A stretch of 64,000 bases of DNA from Virgibacillus_N oceani_A (GTDB taxonomy: Bacteria > Bacillota > Bacilli > Bacillales > Amphibacillaceae), in NCBI GenBank assembly GCA_041521345.1, contig JBGOHB010000001.1; one strand, written 5' to 3'. Under the pieces are notes generated by a model. The model saw only the letters and a list, made by a program, of their open reading frames with translations. It was not told the DNA's origin and searched no databases. This document shows, piece after piece, positions 8,582-17,749 of the stretch. Both the position numbers and the translations under genes were made by a program. Every line of letters begins with the position of its first letter. Position 1 is the first letter of the stretch.

Positions 8582-8663
8582 AAAACTTCCACCTTCCTTT
8601 ATTCTTCTAAGTATTAAGCGATCTAAAAAAATTAAGCTATTAGTTCAAGTAGATACACTTTTA

Positions 8664-8692
8664 ACTATAATCTATCATAGTTATCATATCAA
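8664..8692 (-). promoter_or_regulatory. Sigma-A promoter of the NADH dehydrogenase gene
   Basis: Minus strand TTGATA (8692-8687), 17-nt spacer, TATAGT (8669-8664). An AACTAT/ATAGTT inverted repeat overlaps the -10 element and could be an operator. Confidence 0.55.
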
Positions 8693-8789
8693 AGTTTTTT
8701 AAAATAGGCTAACGAACTTAATACTTTTGAGTGAAAATATTTGGAGACCGTATTTATTTGGCTGTTTTTGCATATTTTGTTGCTAATAC

Positions 8790-9000
8790 ATCCGTAACCC
8801 GAATACTCCGAGGGGTTGGTGTACTTCCTCGTGATCATCATGTTGCTAACTTATTCAGTACAACAGCAAATGTATTCGGTGCTGCGAGGAACCACTGTAC
8901 CGTAGTCCCACTCCTCGCAAATAAAGACGCTAACGCACTCCGGGGACTTCACCGATGCCTTTTCGATGGGAAGAGAATATCTCGCAGTCCTCCCTTTAGA
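8790..9000. repeat. Non-coding interspersed element (family A)
   Basis: This G/C-richer stretch between two minus-strand genes shares a 26-base core (8885-8910) with the element upstream of the uracil permease (11740-11765), at 23 of 26 positions. It also contains an 8-bp perfect inverted repeat, TGCGAGGA (8883-8890) with TCCTCGCA (8912-8919). The reading frame across it looks non-protein-like. I interpret it as a dispersed Bacillaceae intergenic repeat. Confidence 0.45.
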
Positions 9001-9014
9001 AAATAGCCATTTAT

Positions 9015-9722
9015 TTATACAGGCCTTACCGTAATTTCGTTTACATTCACATAATCCGGCTGTGTCACGGCATAAATAACCGCTCTGGCGATATCCTCTG
9101 TGTGCAGCGGTTTTCGGTCACGTGAAGCCAGACTAGCTGCGTTACGCTCAGTTTCAACCATTCCCGGTGAAATATTCGTTACACGCACCCCCGTACGGGC
9201 CAGTTCTTTTTCCAGACCTTGTGAAATCGCGCGCACCGCAAACTTGGTTGCACTGTAAACGGTGCTTGTTTTGGTAACCTCAAAGCCAGACACAGATGCG
9301 GTATTTATAATATGCCCCGTGGCTCGCTGTATCATGTCTGGTAATACAGTATTAACTCCATGTAAGACACCTTTTATATTCACATCAACCATTTGCTCCC
9401 AATCGGTCACTTCACCATCTGTCACGCTGGATGAGAGCATCAAACCTGCGTTATTTACTAAAATATCAACTTGCCCAAATTCTTCCTTTGTTTTTGCAGC
9501 CATTTTTTGCACATCTGATTCGACAGCAACATCTGTGACTATGGCCAAAGCCTTTCCTTCACCTTTTTTATGTATTTCCTGTACGATTGCATCAAGTTTT
9601 TCTTTTCTCCTTGCTGCCAGAACAACATTTGCCCCTTCTTCAGCTAAACACTTAGCAATGGAAGCTCCTATTCCACTGCTGGCTCCAATTACAATTGCCG
9701 TTTTGCCTGTTAGTTTTTTCAT
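9015..9722 (-). CDS. Short-chain dehydrogenase/reductase (SDR)
   Basis: A 235-residue classical SDR. The cofactor motif GASSGIG is at residues 13-19, followed by the NNAG motif and the catalytic YSATK near residue 155 with an upstream Ser (NTASVSG). Arg/Lys residues after beta-2 (ARRKEK) suggest NADP(H) preference. Substrate is unknown. The start follows AGGAG. The gene begins 25 bases after the acidic membrane protein gene and is probably co-transcribed with it. Confidence 0.88.
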   Translation of the reverse strand: MKKLTGKTAIVIGASSGIGASIAKCLAEEGANVVLAARRKEKLDAIVQEIHKKGEGKALAIVTDVAVESDVQKMAAKTKEEFGQVDILVNNAGLMLSSSVTDGEVTDWEQMVDVNIKGVLHGVNTVLPDMIQRATGHIINTASVSGFEVTKTSTVYSATKFAVRAISQGLEKELARTGVRVTNISPGMVETERNAASLASRDRKPLHTEDIARAVIYAVTQPDYVNVNEITVRPV

Positions 9723-9747
9723 TTGAGATTCTCCTGTCTATTATCAA

Positions 9748-10440
9748 TTAATCATCATCTTCTGTGCTCTCTTTTTCTCCTTCATCTTCACTTTTTTCTT
9801 CCTCATCTTTCTCACTATCATCATTATCATTTCCTTCCCCGCTGCCGTCCTCGGTTTCGCTTTCACTGTCGCTTTCACTGTCGCTTTCATTGCTGTTTCC
9901 GCTTCCATCCTCATCATCATTCTCGCTTCTACTGTCGTTTTCGTTTGCCTTGTTGTCTCCGCTTCCGCTTTCCTCTCCGCTCCCATCATCTTCGCTTTTT
10001 TCTTCGCTGGTTCCGTTGTCACCCTCACTTCTATCATCAGCGCCATTGCCACTGCTACTTCTGTTTCTATTACTGCTTACGTCATTGCTGTTTTCCTCAG
10101 CTACAATCGGTTCTTCCACTTCTTCTTCCATGTTTATTTCCTCAATTTCTTCCTCAGCCTCTTCCCTCTGCACGATAAGCCAGTCTCTATCCTGAAGGAT
10201 CAGTGCCCCAATTGTCACTTTTCTTTCTATGGAAGCAGGAGTTATTTTTTCTATTTCATTATCGGATAATAAAATTTCATCTCTTTCTTCTAAGTCATTC
10301 TTTGTCGTCTCATGGTCGATGGCGGCAAATTCATCGTATTTATCCCTATCTAATCCTGTCTGGTATATACCTGCTCCGACCACTGCGATAAACGCAAAAA
10401 GGGCGAGCACATTGATTAGCAAAAGTTTTTTATTCCCCAT
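9748..10440 (-). CDS. Membrane-anchored protein with long acidic Ser/Asp/Glu tail
   Basis: 230 residues. An N-terminal hydrophobic helix (LLLINVLALFAFIAVVGAGIY) anchors the protein. About 70 ordinary residues follow, including a strand-rich VTIGALILQDRDWLIVQ. From about residue 93 to the end the sequence is almost only E, D, S, G and N, with SDSESDSESE-type repeats. The tail is highly acidic and presumably disordered outside the membrane. I do not recognise a family. The low-complexity DNA creates long antisense frames that are not genes. Confidence 0.65.
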   Translation of the reverse strand: MGNKKLLLINVLALFAFIAVVGAGIYQTGLDRDKYDEFAAIDHETTKNDLEERDEILLSDNEIEKITPASIERKVTIGALILQDRDWLIVQREEAEEEIEEINMEEEVEEPIVAEENSNDVSSNRNRSSSGNGADDRSEGDNGTSEEKSEDDGSGEESGSGDNKANENDSRSENDDEDGSGNSNESDSESDSESETEDGSGEGNDNDDSEKDEEEKSEDEGEKESTEDDD

Positions 10441-10920
10441 TAACCTGCACCTTCTTTATGTAACTAACTGACTGATTTTCTGGAATATTGTCATTTCCTA
10501 TATTGTAAACTTTCCCAACTGCTCGTTCAACTATTAATATTTCTGAAACTCCAAAGAGCCATTATAAAAAATAATAGAAGCGAGGATCAATAACAATCCT
10601 TTTTTCTAATTCATTTGTAAATTGGTCTTGGTACATTTATAAAGTGAAAGCGATCTATAGACACAACAATTTGAACAATTGGCTGGATTCGCAGTACTAT
10701 ATGAATATGAGCCACATAATTGGTTCAGCCTATCTAAAGAGTCCTCATGTTATAGATGATACAAATTAAAGTATAAAGGGACGGCCTTTACCTTAACTAA
10801 GCAGGCGAACAATTTTATGAAAATAGCTTTTTAGTAAAACGCTTTCAGTAAAATATGATATAATTTTCATATTAAATAAATAAACAACAGGAAATTTTAG
10901 ATAAAAAGGTGGGAAATTTC

Positions 10921-11424
10921 ATGGCTCAAACAGAGGTTAGAGTAGTAAATGAACACGGGAAAGATGTTAAGCATAACGGGGCAGAAGTTGGAGAAATCAT
11001 TGTTAAAGGCCAAGGGGTTGTTGACCAAAACAGCAGTTTGCCAGATTCTGTAGACAACTGGGTTCGAACTGGTGATATGGGGACGATCGATGAAAAAGGC
11101 AATATACATGTTGTAGAATCAAAAAAAGATATTACATCCAGTGAAACACCATTTTCATCCATAGAAATTGAAAATGTTCTACATGCTCATACTGCTGTGC
11201 AGGAAACAGTAATCATCCCTGTGCCTGATGAAACATTAGGGGAAGTAGTGCAAGCATTTGTCGTATTACACAAAGACCAATCGGCAACAGAACAGGAACT
11301 GATCGACTTCTGTTTGAAAAGAATAGATCCAGCTAAAGCTCCAAAAGAGATAACATTTATGGAAGAACTCCCCAAAACAGCGAGTGGCAAAATATTAAAA
11401 GCACAATTACGAGTCAACTCATAA
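10921..11424 (+). CDS. Stand-alone C-terminal (lid) domain of an acyl-CoA synthetase
   Basis: 167 residues starting at ATG 10921, 8 bases after AAGGTGG; a GTG at 10909 overlaps that ribosome site and is less likely. The sequence corresponds only to the C-terminal portion of AMP-forming (ANL superfamily) synthetases: EVGEIIVKG, the WVRTGDMG hinge region, and the A10 motif PKTASGKILK with the conserved lysine. The roughly 350-residue N-terminal AMP-binding domain is missing, and no trace of it lies in the 480 bases upstream. The gene therefore looks like a deliberate single-domain protein or a well-preserved remnant. Confidence 0.75.
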   Translation: MAQTEVRVVNEHGKDVKHNGAEVGEIIVKGQGVVDQNSSLPDSVDNWVRTGDMGTIDEKGNIHVVESKKDITSSETPFSSIEIENVLHAHTAVQETVIIPVPDETLGEVVQAFVVLHKDQSATEQELIDFCLKRIDPAKAPKEITFMEELPKTASGKILKAQLRVNS

Positions 11425-11449
11425 ATTCAAAGTTTCAAAAATTTTACCG

Positions 11450-11478
11450 TTGACAGCTGGAAGACATCCTGCGATAAT
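11450..11478 (+). promoter_or_regulatory. Sigma-A promoter of the pyrimidine-regulated leader
   Basis: TTGACA (11450-11455), 17-nt spacer, GATAAT (11473-11478), placed just before the PyrR attenuator. Confidence 0.75.
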
Positions 11479-11504
11479 AATCTGGGATATACTTCATACG
11501 GTTA

Positions 11505-11637
11505 CCTTTAATCCAGTCCCGTGAGGCTGGCAAGGTGAAGCAGATGAGCATCTGCTGTAAATAAAAATATACTGGTTTATTCGCTTGCATATTTTTATTT
11601 AGAAAACACCTTGCCCAAAAAGCAAGGTGTTTTTTTA
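11505..11637 (+). ncRNA. PyrR-binding attenuator (pyr leader)
   Basis: The PyrR loop is present: CCAG (11513-11516), TCCCGTGAGG, CTGG (11527-11530), followed by CAAGG. GGCAAGGTG (11529-11537) is exactly complementary to CACCTTGCC (11607-11615), the left arm of a terminator closed by GCAAGGTG and a run of seven T. Anti-antiterminator, antiterminator and terminator can therefore all be drawn. PyrR with UMP should favour termination. The expected target, a uracil permease gene, starts 410 bases further on. Confidence 0.88.
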
Positions 11638-11679
11638 TTATTTACCAGAACTTAGAAATTAGAAGCTATGGATAAATGG

Positions 11680-11990
11680 CAAGGGTCCTTAGCCACGTCC
11701 AGCTCCAGCACCCAGCGATAGCGGGGCTTTACGGTGGGACGAGGAACGACTGTACCGCAATCCCAGACTTCCTTCACCTCCGTACGATAAGTCAACATCG
11801 GCTAAGAAGTTTAAGGATGGCCGGCTAAAACCGGGCTTGAGCCCAACGCCGGCTTACCCCTATGAAGGGGCATGTTTTCTTTATCTCCTACGGAAGGATT
11901 GATCAGTTAAAACCGCCGCTTTGCGCGGCAACACTGATCCACCTGGCATGGCCAGGCGCAGTACGTACGTCGCTAACCGGTCGCTTCCAC
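11680..11990. repeat. Structured interspersed repeat between attenuator and pyrP
   Basis: About 300 GC-richer bases without a gene. They hold several perfect hairpins (GGGCTT-GAGCCC type, CCCC-TATGAA-GGGG, CCTGGC-ATG-GCCAGG, GCCGC-TTTGC-GCGGC) and the 26-base core also found at 8885-8910. The composition differs from the flanks and resembles dispersed Bacillaceae intergenic repeats. Its position separates a regulatory leader from its gene. Confidence 0.5.
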
Positions 11991-12046
11991 CTTTGTTCTG
12001 TTTAGTGGTAACCCTTTATGAAATCAACTTTAGGAGGAGAATATAA

Positions 12047-13330
12047 TTGGCAAAATACACGGAAATCAAAGTCGATCAACGATTACCTTTACTACAAAGT
12101 TTACCACTAAGTTTTCAGCATTTATTTGCAATGTTTGGCTCTACTGTTTTAGTTCCTATTCTTTTTGGGGTTAACCCTGCAACCATTCTATTAATGAACG
12201 GGGTAGGGACGTTAATCTATCTATTTATTACAAAGGGAAAAATCCCGGCATACTTGGGTTCCAGTTTTGCATTTATTTCCCCAGTTTTTGTTGTCTTAGG
12301 TCAGTATGCCGGTGCAGAGGGATACAGTTATGCGCTGGGGGGCTTCCTTGTTGTTGGTATTGTATTAACGCTCGTTGGTCTGATTGTAAAAGTTGCCGGA
12401 ACAAGATGGATTGATGTCGTATTTCCACCTGCAGCCATGGGCGCCATCGTTGCCGTTATCGGTCTAGAGCTTGTGCCGGTAGCAGCAGAAATGGCTGGTT
12501 TAATACCTGATGAAGAGGCTGGATCCGGCTGGGCCATGGACCCCAACACAGTGACGGTCGCTGTATTAACCTTGGCAATCACGATTATCTGCTGGGTAAC
12601 CTTGCGCGGGTTCTTGAAAATCATCCCGATTTTAATCGGTATTGTTGCTGGTTACATCATTGCCTTTATGTTTGGATTAGTTGATTTTACAGCAGTGGAA
12701 GAAGCTGCATGGTTCTCTATGCCGGAATATTATCAAATGAAAATTGACTGGGCGGCCATTCTCGTCATTTTGCCTGCTGCATTGGTTTTAATCCCTGAGC
12801 ATATCGGGCACTTATTCGTGACAAGTAATATCGTAAAAAAAGATTTGGCAAAAGATCCCGGGCTTGATCGTTCATTAATGGGGAACGGGATATCTACCAT
12901 CATATCCAGTTTTGTCGGTTCCACGCCAAATACAACTTATGGTGAAAATATTGGGGTGCTCGCTATCACGAGAGTGTACTCCACCTGGATTATTGGAGGA
13001 GCAGCAGTGGTTGCCATTATTCTATCTTTTGTCGGAAAACTGGCTGCACTCATTTCCTCCATACCTACCGCAGTAATGGGCGGTATATCACTATTGCTTT
13101 TTGGTATTATTGCAGCGAGCGGAATCCGGATGCTCGTAGAAGCGAATGTGGATTATAACCGGTCACAGAACCTGATTCTGACTTCTGTCGTTTTAATTAT
13201 AGGGATCAGCGGAGCAACCATTCAGATAGGTTCTGTGGAATTAACCGGAATGGGACTTGCCACTGTTGTAGCTATTATACTCAGTTTATTCTTTAAGGTC
13301 CTGGATGTACTAAAGTTATCCAATGAATAA
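12047..13330 (+). CDS. pyrP: Uracil permease (NCS2 family)
   Basis: 427 residues with about 12-14 membrane segments. The start is a TTG behind AGGAGGAG. NCS2/UraA signatures are present: QHLFAMFGSTVLVPILFGVNP near the N-terminus, and ALVLIPEHIGHL and the NGISTIISSFVGSTPNTTYGENIGV signature in the middle. It imports uracil with protons. The PyrR attenuator upstream supports a role in pyrimidine salvage. It appears to be monocistronic. Confidence 0.9.
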   Translation: MAKYTEIKVDQRLPLLQSLPLSFQHLFAMFGSTVLVPILFGVNPATILLMNGVGTLIYLFITKGKIPAYLGSSFAFISPVFVVLGQYAGAEGYSYALGGFLVVGIVLTLVGLIVKVAGTRWIDVVFPPAAMGAIVAVIGLELVPVAAEMAGLIPDEEAGSGWAMDPNTVTVAVLTLAITIICWVTLRGFLKIIPILIGIVAGYIIAFMFGLVDFTAVEEAAWFSMPEYYQMKIDWAAILVILPAALVLIPEHIGHLFVTSNIVKKDLAKDPGLDRSLMGNGISTIISSFVGSTPNTTYGENIGVLAITRVYSTWIIGGAAVVAIILSFVGKLAALISSIPTAVMGGISLLLFGIIAASGIRMLVEANVDYNRSQNLILTSVVLIIGISGATIQIGSVELTGMGLATVVAIILSLFFKVLDVLKLSNE

Positions 13331-13341
13331 AAAACACTTAG

Positions 13342-13386
13342 TCCGGACGATTAGCTGCTCTATGAAGTTAACGTCCGGATTTATTC
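13342..13386 (+). terminator. Terminator between pyrP and topB
   Basis: TCCGGACG (13342-13349) pairs with CGTCCGGA (13372-13379) followed by TTTATTCTT. It overlaps the topB stop codon, so the 3' ends of the two convergent genes share it. Confidence 0.75.
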
Positions 13387-15530
13387 TTAAACGACATTTC
13401 CCAGCTGTAATAGCTATTATCCTTATTTTTCCGATAGCTCAAATAAGCACTGAATTTCTTTCCTTTTTTGCTTGTCAGCCCTTTTACATAGGCTTTATTA
13501 TTTTTTAATAGTTGCTTCACCATTGTTTTTGTTGGTTTTTTCCTTAAAGCAGCCAAATACTTATCATTCTTCCAGACAATAAAGTCACAGCCCTTTTTCC
13601 AATCTTTACAAGAAAAACCAATATAAGCATCCACAACAGCTTTCCCGCATTGCGGACACGCACCTAAAACCTCCTCTTCTTTCGGTGTGGAAGGAATTTC
13701 ATTGATGATTCCTTGCTGGTCTTCTTTAATTTTTTCCACTGATTCATTTGTAAATGTAAAAATCTGCTGCAGAAATGTGCTTCTGCTTTCCGCTCCCTTT
13801 TGAATATCGGACAATGATTTTTCAAGACGGCCGGTAAACTCGAGGTCAAACAGATTTTTTACTGGAAAAGTTTCCACAAGCTTTCTGCCAAGGGCTGTAC
13901 ATTCCAGATTTTTCCCTTTTGCACTAATGTAGCCTACATCTTTAAGCTTCTTTATTGTTTCTGCCCTGGTGGCAGCAGTTCCAATACTAAAACCGGATAA
14001 AATACTTTCGATACTTTCTTCATTATCTTCTTTATAGCTTTTACCACACGTCTCCATTACTCGCAGCAATGTTCTCTCCGTATGGTTTTTTGGCGGTTTA
14101 GTTACATGGGAAGAAACCTCGGAATCTATGAGACTCACTTTGTCATTTTCTTTAACGAATGGCAGAATAACTTCTTTCGACTGGATATGCTCAACTTTTT
14201 TCCACCCTTCGATGAGCTGCACCCGTCCTTTCGATATAAATAGACCGCTATCTATGCCATTTACTTCTGTGCTTAGTTTTGTCTCTTCATATTCTGCTAC
14301 AGGCATGAACTGCATAATAAAACGATTCTTAATTGCCGTGTAGACAATTTGTTCATCGCGTGAAAGCCGTTTTGGCTTTAAATAAGTAGGCGTAATTGCA
14401 CTATGGCTTTCCACTTTCGCATTGTTAAATACCCGCTTTGTCTTCATAAATTTAATTTCATCTTTATATGGCAAATCTTCAGCGTGCGTTTTGAGCACTT
14501 TAGCTGTTTTTCCTGTCAAACTTTCTTCCAGCGCGGTACTTGCAGTTCTTGGATATGTAATCAATTTTTTTTCATAAAGGGATTGTGCTGCTTTTAGTAC
14601 TTTATCCGATGTCCAGCCTTTATATTTATTTGTAATATACCCTTGCAGATTGGAAAGATTAAAAAGGAACGGCGGGAATTCCTTCTTTTTCTCTATTTGT
14701 TTTTCTGTTATGGTCCCTTGTTTTTGTTTGATTGCCTCCTGAATTTCTTCCAGCGTTTCTTTCTTTTTAAATTTTTCCTTTTTCTCTTCTGTATAGGTAC
14801 CTTCATACACTTTTTCGTCCGCAGTTTGAAACGTTGCACTTAGTTTAAAATAATCTTCGGGAACAAATTTTTCTATTTCCTTATCACGATCATATATGAT
14901 TTTGAGTGTTGGAAGGAGAACACGGCCAATATTAAGTGCTTTTCCCTTCCCTTTCTGATATTTTAATGTAGCAACAGAAGTCAAGTTAATTCCAATCAGC
15001 CAATCTGCCCATTGCCTGCTGATACCGGCGTCTCTTAGTGATTTCATTGCCTGGTTTGGTTTGATGGACGCAAGCCCTTTCATCACTTCAGCAGGTGTCC
15101 ACTCATTTAACAATAATCGGTAAACAGGTTTCTTTTGTTTGCCTCCCCGGTAGATAATACTGTCCCCAATTAATTGCCCTTCCCGGTCATAATCACAGGC
15201 AGAGATAATACCTTCCACATCCGGCAGTTTAATTAATTGGTGTATAACTTTCATTTGTTTTGCAGCACCAGGATCAATTTGTCCCCTGTCCCTGGGATTA
15301 CTTTTTATTTTATATTTAAATTCCTGAGGAATGAACGGGAAGTTATCCATTTTCCAGTGCAACATTTTATTGTCGTAATCTTTCGCGTCATAAAGCTCCA
15401 CCAAATGCCCAAAAGCCCAGGTAATGATATAATCTTCACCTTCAAAATAACCGTCTTTTTTCGTTTTTATTTTCAAAGCATCAGCGATATTTTTTGCTAC
15501 AGAGGGTTTTTCTGCGAGAATTAATTTCAT
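13368..15530 (-). CDS. topB: DNA topoisomerase III
   Basis: A 720-residue type IA topoisomerase. The N-terminal Toprim domain starts LILAEKPSVAKNIADAL and includes the acidic DYDREGQLIG motif. The catalytic tyrosine is Y326 in LITYPRTAS. The C-terminal region carries a CPQCGKAV zinc-like element with SCKDWKKGCDF. It relaxes negatively supercoiled DNA and decatenates replication products. The length is close to B. subtilis TopB (727). The start follows AAAGGTGATC. Confidence 0.95.
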   Translation of the reverse strand: MKLILAEKPSVAKNIADALKIKTKKDGYFEGEDYIITWAFGHLVELYDAKDYDNKMLHWKMDNFPFIPQEFKYKIKSNPRDRGQIDPGAAKQMKVIHQLIKLPDVEGIISACDYDREGQLIGDSIIYRGGKQKKPVYRLLLNEWTPAEVMKGLASIKPNQAMKSLRDAGISRQWADWLIGINLTSVATLKYQKGKGKALNIGRVLLPTLKIIYDRDKEIEKFVPEDYFKLSATFQTADEKVYEGTYTEEKKEKFKKKETLEEIQEAIKQKQGTITEKQIEKKKEFPPFLFNLSNLQGYITNKYKGWTSDKVLKAAQSLYEKKLITYPRTASTALEESLTGKTAKVLKTHAEDLPYKDEIKFMKTKRVFNNAKVESHSAITPTYLKPKRLSRDEQIVYTAIKNRFIMQFMPVAEYEETKLSTEVNGIDSGLFISKGRVQLIEGWKKVEHIQSKEVILPFVKENDKVSLIDSEVSSHVTKPPKNHTERTLLRVMETCGKSYKEDNEESIESILSGFSIGTAATRAETIKKLKDVGYISAKGKNLECTALGRKLVETFPVKNLFDLEFTGRLEKSLSDIQKGAESRSTFLQQIFTFTNESVEKIKEDQQGIINEIPSTPKEEEVLGACPQCGKAVVDAYIGFSCKDWKKGCDFIVWKNDKYLAALRKKPTKTMVKQLLKNNKAYVKGLTSKKGKKFSAYLSYRKNKDNSYYSWEMSFKNKSGR

Positions 15531-15685
15531 ACATGATCACCTTTTCTATTATAATGGAGTGTTTAACGCGAGGAGACAGAAGAAATAAGCGTAGTTTCAT
15601 ATATTTTACCACAACTTTAAATAAGAAACACAGAGTCAGCTCTCCACTTTTTTCACCAATCGAAACTAGAGAACTATCCCTATGT

Positions 15686-16867
15686 TTACAGTTTTTTTGA
15701 AAGCGGGTATACTGCGAAGCTCTGGATCACCAGTGATAATATAATTGCGCCAAAAGCTAATGAAATGAGCGTATCGTCGTCTTGCGCTGCTGTTTCCAGT
15801 CCTAAAAGCAACACGACCGAAACGGCGCCTTTTATCCCCGAGAAAGAAATTATTCCAACATCTTTTATCGAAAATTCACGTCTCCATGTAGGAATGAACT
15901 GGGTTATACCACTTAAAATAATAAATCGCACTATCAATGAAAATACAAAAATAATAGTGATAAGTATCCATTCTGAGAATAAAAGATAATCCATGGTCAA
16001 AATACCAATTAACAAGAACATAATGGAAAGAATAGATGGCTCTGCAACTTCCCAAAAACCATTCAATGCCTCATAAAAATGTTTTTCATCTTTAATATTT
16101 TTTCCGAATTCATATGAAAGCATTATACCGGCAGTAACTGTTGCCAAAACACCAGAAACACTAAGCAGTTCACCTAGATGAAAGCTGCCGTATGCAATAA
16201 TAATACTGAGCATAACTTGATATTGCCAGCTTTCTGAATAGGAAACAGCTTTACTCATCACCCAGCCAAAAGTAAGCCCAATTAAAATTCCTCCAATCGA
16301 GACGACAAGGAATTCACCGAGAAATAACATGGGAGCAAAGCTTGTTTGATTGATTAACATCCCCAAAAGGACGGTATATAAAACAATACTTGTCCCGTCG
16401 TTTAATAAAGATTCCCCTTCTACAATATCTGCCAGTTTTTCATTATTTAATGATTTTTTCAGGATAGATACAACGGAAACCGGATCTGTCGGAGCAAGTA
16501 TCGCGGCAATAAGCAAAGAAGCAACAAAAGAAATGTTAATAAAAATATTGCCGACTGCAAAAATGCCTGCTCCTAAAACGATAACATTTAATAACACCCC
16601 TAATGTCCCCAGACTGCCAATTATCCACTTCTCCTTGCGCAAAATATCAAGTGGAAATTGATAAGCCGAAACAAAAAGAACAGCAGGCAAAAACACAAGA
16701 AATATAATATCCTGAGTAATAGACATGTTTTCGAAATATGGAATAAATGATAAAACAATACCTAATCCCAGCAAGACCACTGGAACTGGAAAAAACTCCT
16801 GCTTCTTATCGATCGAATAAACGATATAGCCAATGACAATTAATAACAGAACCTGATAACTATCCAA
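15686..16867 (-). CDS. CPA1-type Na+(K+)/H+ antiporter (NhaP family)
   Basis: 393 residues with about 12 hydrophobic segments. The start is TTG behind GGAGGAGG. The ion-binding motifs of the family are clear: ILAPTDPVSVVSILK and the ND pair in EGESLLNDGTSIV, plus SFSGIKGAVSV in the last third. It exchanges cytoplasmic Na+ (or K+) for protons at the plasma membrane and so supports pH and salt homeostasis. It lacks the long cytoplasmic C-terminal tail found in some NhaP proteins. Upstream, 16868-17060 has no further recognisable element. Confidence 0.88.
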   Translation of the reverse strand: MDSYQVLLLIVIGYIVYSIDKKQEFFPVPVVLLGLGIVLSFIPYFENMSITQDIIFLVFLPAVLFVSAYQFPLDILRKEKWIIGSLGTLGVLLNVIVLGAGIFAVGNIFINISFVASLLIAAILAPTDPVSVVSILKKSLNNEKLADIVEGESLLNDGTSIVLYTVLLGMLINQTSFAPMLFLGEFLVVSIGGILIGLTFGWVMSKAVSYSESWQYQVMLSIIIAYGSFHLGELLSVSGVLATVTAGIMLSYEFGKNIKDEKHFYEALNGFWEVAEPSILSIMFLLIGILTMDYLLFSEWILITIIFVFSLIVRFIILSGITQFIPTWRREFSIKDVGIISFSGIKGAVSVVLLLGLETAAQDDDTLISLAFGAIILSLVIQSFAVYPLSKKL

Positions 16868-17061
16868 TAAAAATTCCTCCTCCCGCAGTTAAGTAAATTG
16901 AGTAGATAAAATGGAATCTTTTTCTGGCATGTAATACAACCTAAACACCATGTATATTATTACAACAAAAAAATCTAAATCTTTTTCCATGAAAGATTAA
17001 TTGAATGGGATATTCCCCTGATTAAATATAACTAAACGAAATGGCCACAAATGATGGCAGA

Positions 17062-17103
17062 ATAAAAAACAGGCTGCTTCAAAAATTGATCTGAAACAGC
17101 CTG
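17062..17103 (-). terminator. Terminator after the CBS protein gene
   Basis: Minus strand: CAGGCTGTTTCA pairs with TGAAGCAGCCTG, followed by TTTTTTATT. Confidence 0.75.
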
Positions 17104-17162
17104 CGCAAAGAAGGTAAGGCTTAATAAAATCTTACAACATAGTTACGAATTGTCGGCATCAG

Positions 17163-17600
17163 TTACTTTTGAGGCGCTGAAGGGGTTGAAATACTGCTTA
17201 ATGCTTCTTCTGCCTCATCGTCATAGTGACTGTCCACTGCCATATCTTCAAGTGCAACCACACCAACAACTTGCCCATTTTCTACAACAGGCAAGCGGCG
17301 GACTTGTTGCTGAGACATTAATTCTGCTGCTTGTTCAACATTCATCTCAGGGGAACCTTGAACAACCTGTTGGGCTGTCATTACATCTGAAACTTTTGTT
17401 CCGGCAGCTTCGCCCTGAGCAGTTGAGCGGAGCGTGATGTCTCGGTCCGTGATGATACCTACCATTTCACCGTTATTATTAATTACTGGCATAGACCCAA
17501 TATTAAATTCACTCATGATGGCCGCTGCTTCCTGGACTGATTGTGTTTCATTCACTGTATAAACATCTGATGTCATGATATTCCGTAATTGCTGGCTCAT
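17163..17600 (-). CDS. Two-CBS-domain protein
   Basis: 145 residues made of two CBS modules (about residues 5-60 and 70-125), with IMTSDVYTV and VMTAQQVVQG starts and the typical GIITDRDI and GVVALEDMA ends. Such short proteins (YhcV type) bind adenine nucleotides and act as regulators, but the partner is unknown. The C-terminal tail is acidic then Ser/Pro-rich. It has a good GGGAGG site and a strong terminator, so it is probably a single-gene unit. Confidence 0.85.
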   Translation of the reverse strand: MSQQLRNIMTSDVYTVNETQSVQEAAAIMSEFNIGSMPVINNNGEMVGIITDRDITLRSTAQGEAAGTKVSDVMTAQQVVQGSPEMNVEQAAELMSQQQVRRLPVVENGQVVGVVALEDMAVDSHYDDEAEEALSSISTPSAPQK

Positions 17601-17749
17601 TAAAAAACCTCCCTTTCGTCTATAGGTTGGATGATGTTTTTTAAAATATGAAAGGTATTTTTTTCTTTCTTGCAGCCACCATTTTCCAGTTTATAAATGA
17701 ATTGCTCCTGAGATAATTGGTAGAATAAAAAAAGAATGGAGGGATTTTA

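Noticed and set aside
8731..9006. 91-codon plus-strand frame
   Set aside because: No ribosome site, odd composition, and it lies over a hairpin-rich repeat shared with 11740-11765.
9723..10195. Long plus-strand frames rich in Ser/Phe/His/Arg
   Set aside because: They are antisense shadows of the low-complexity acidic tail gene.
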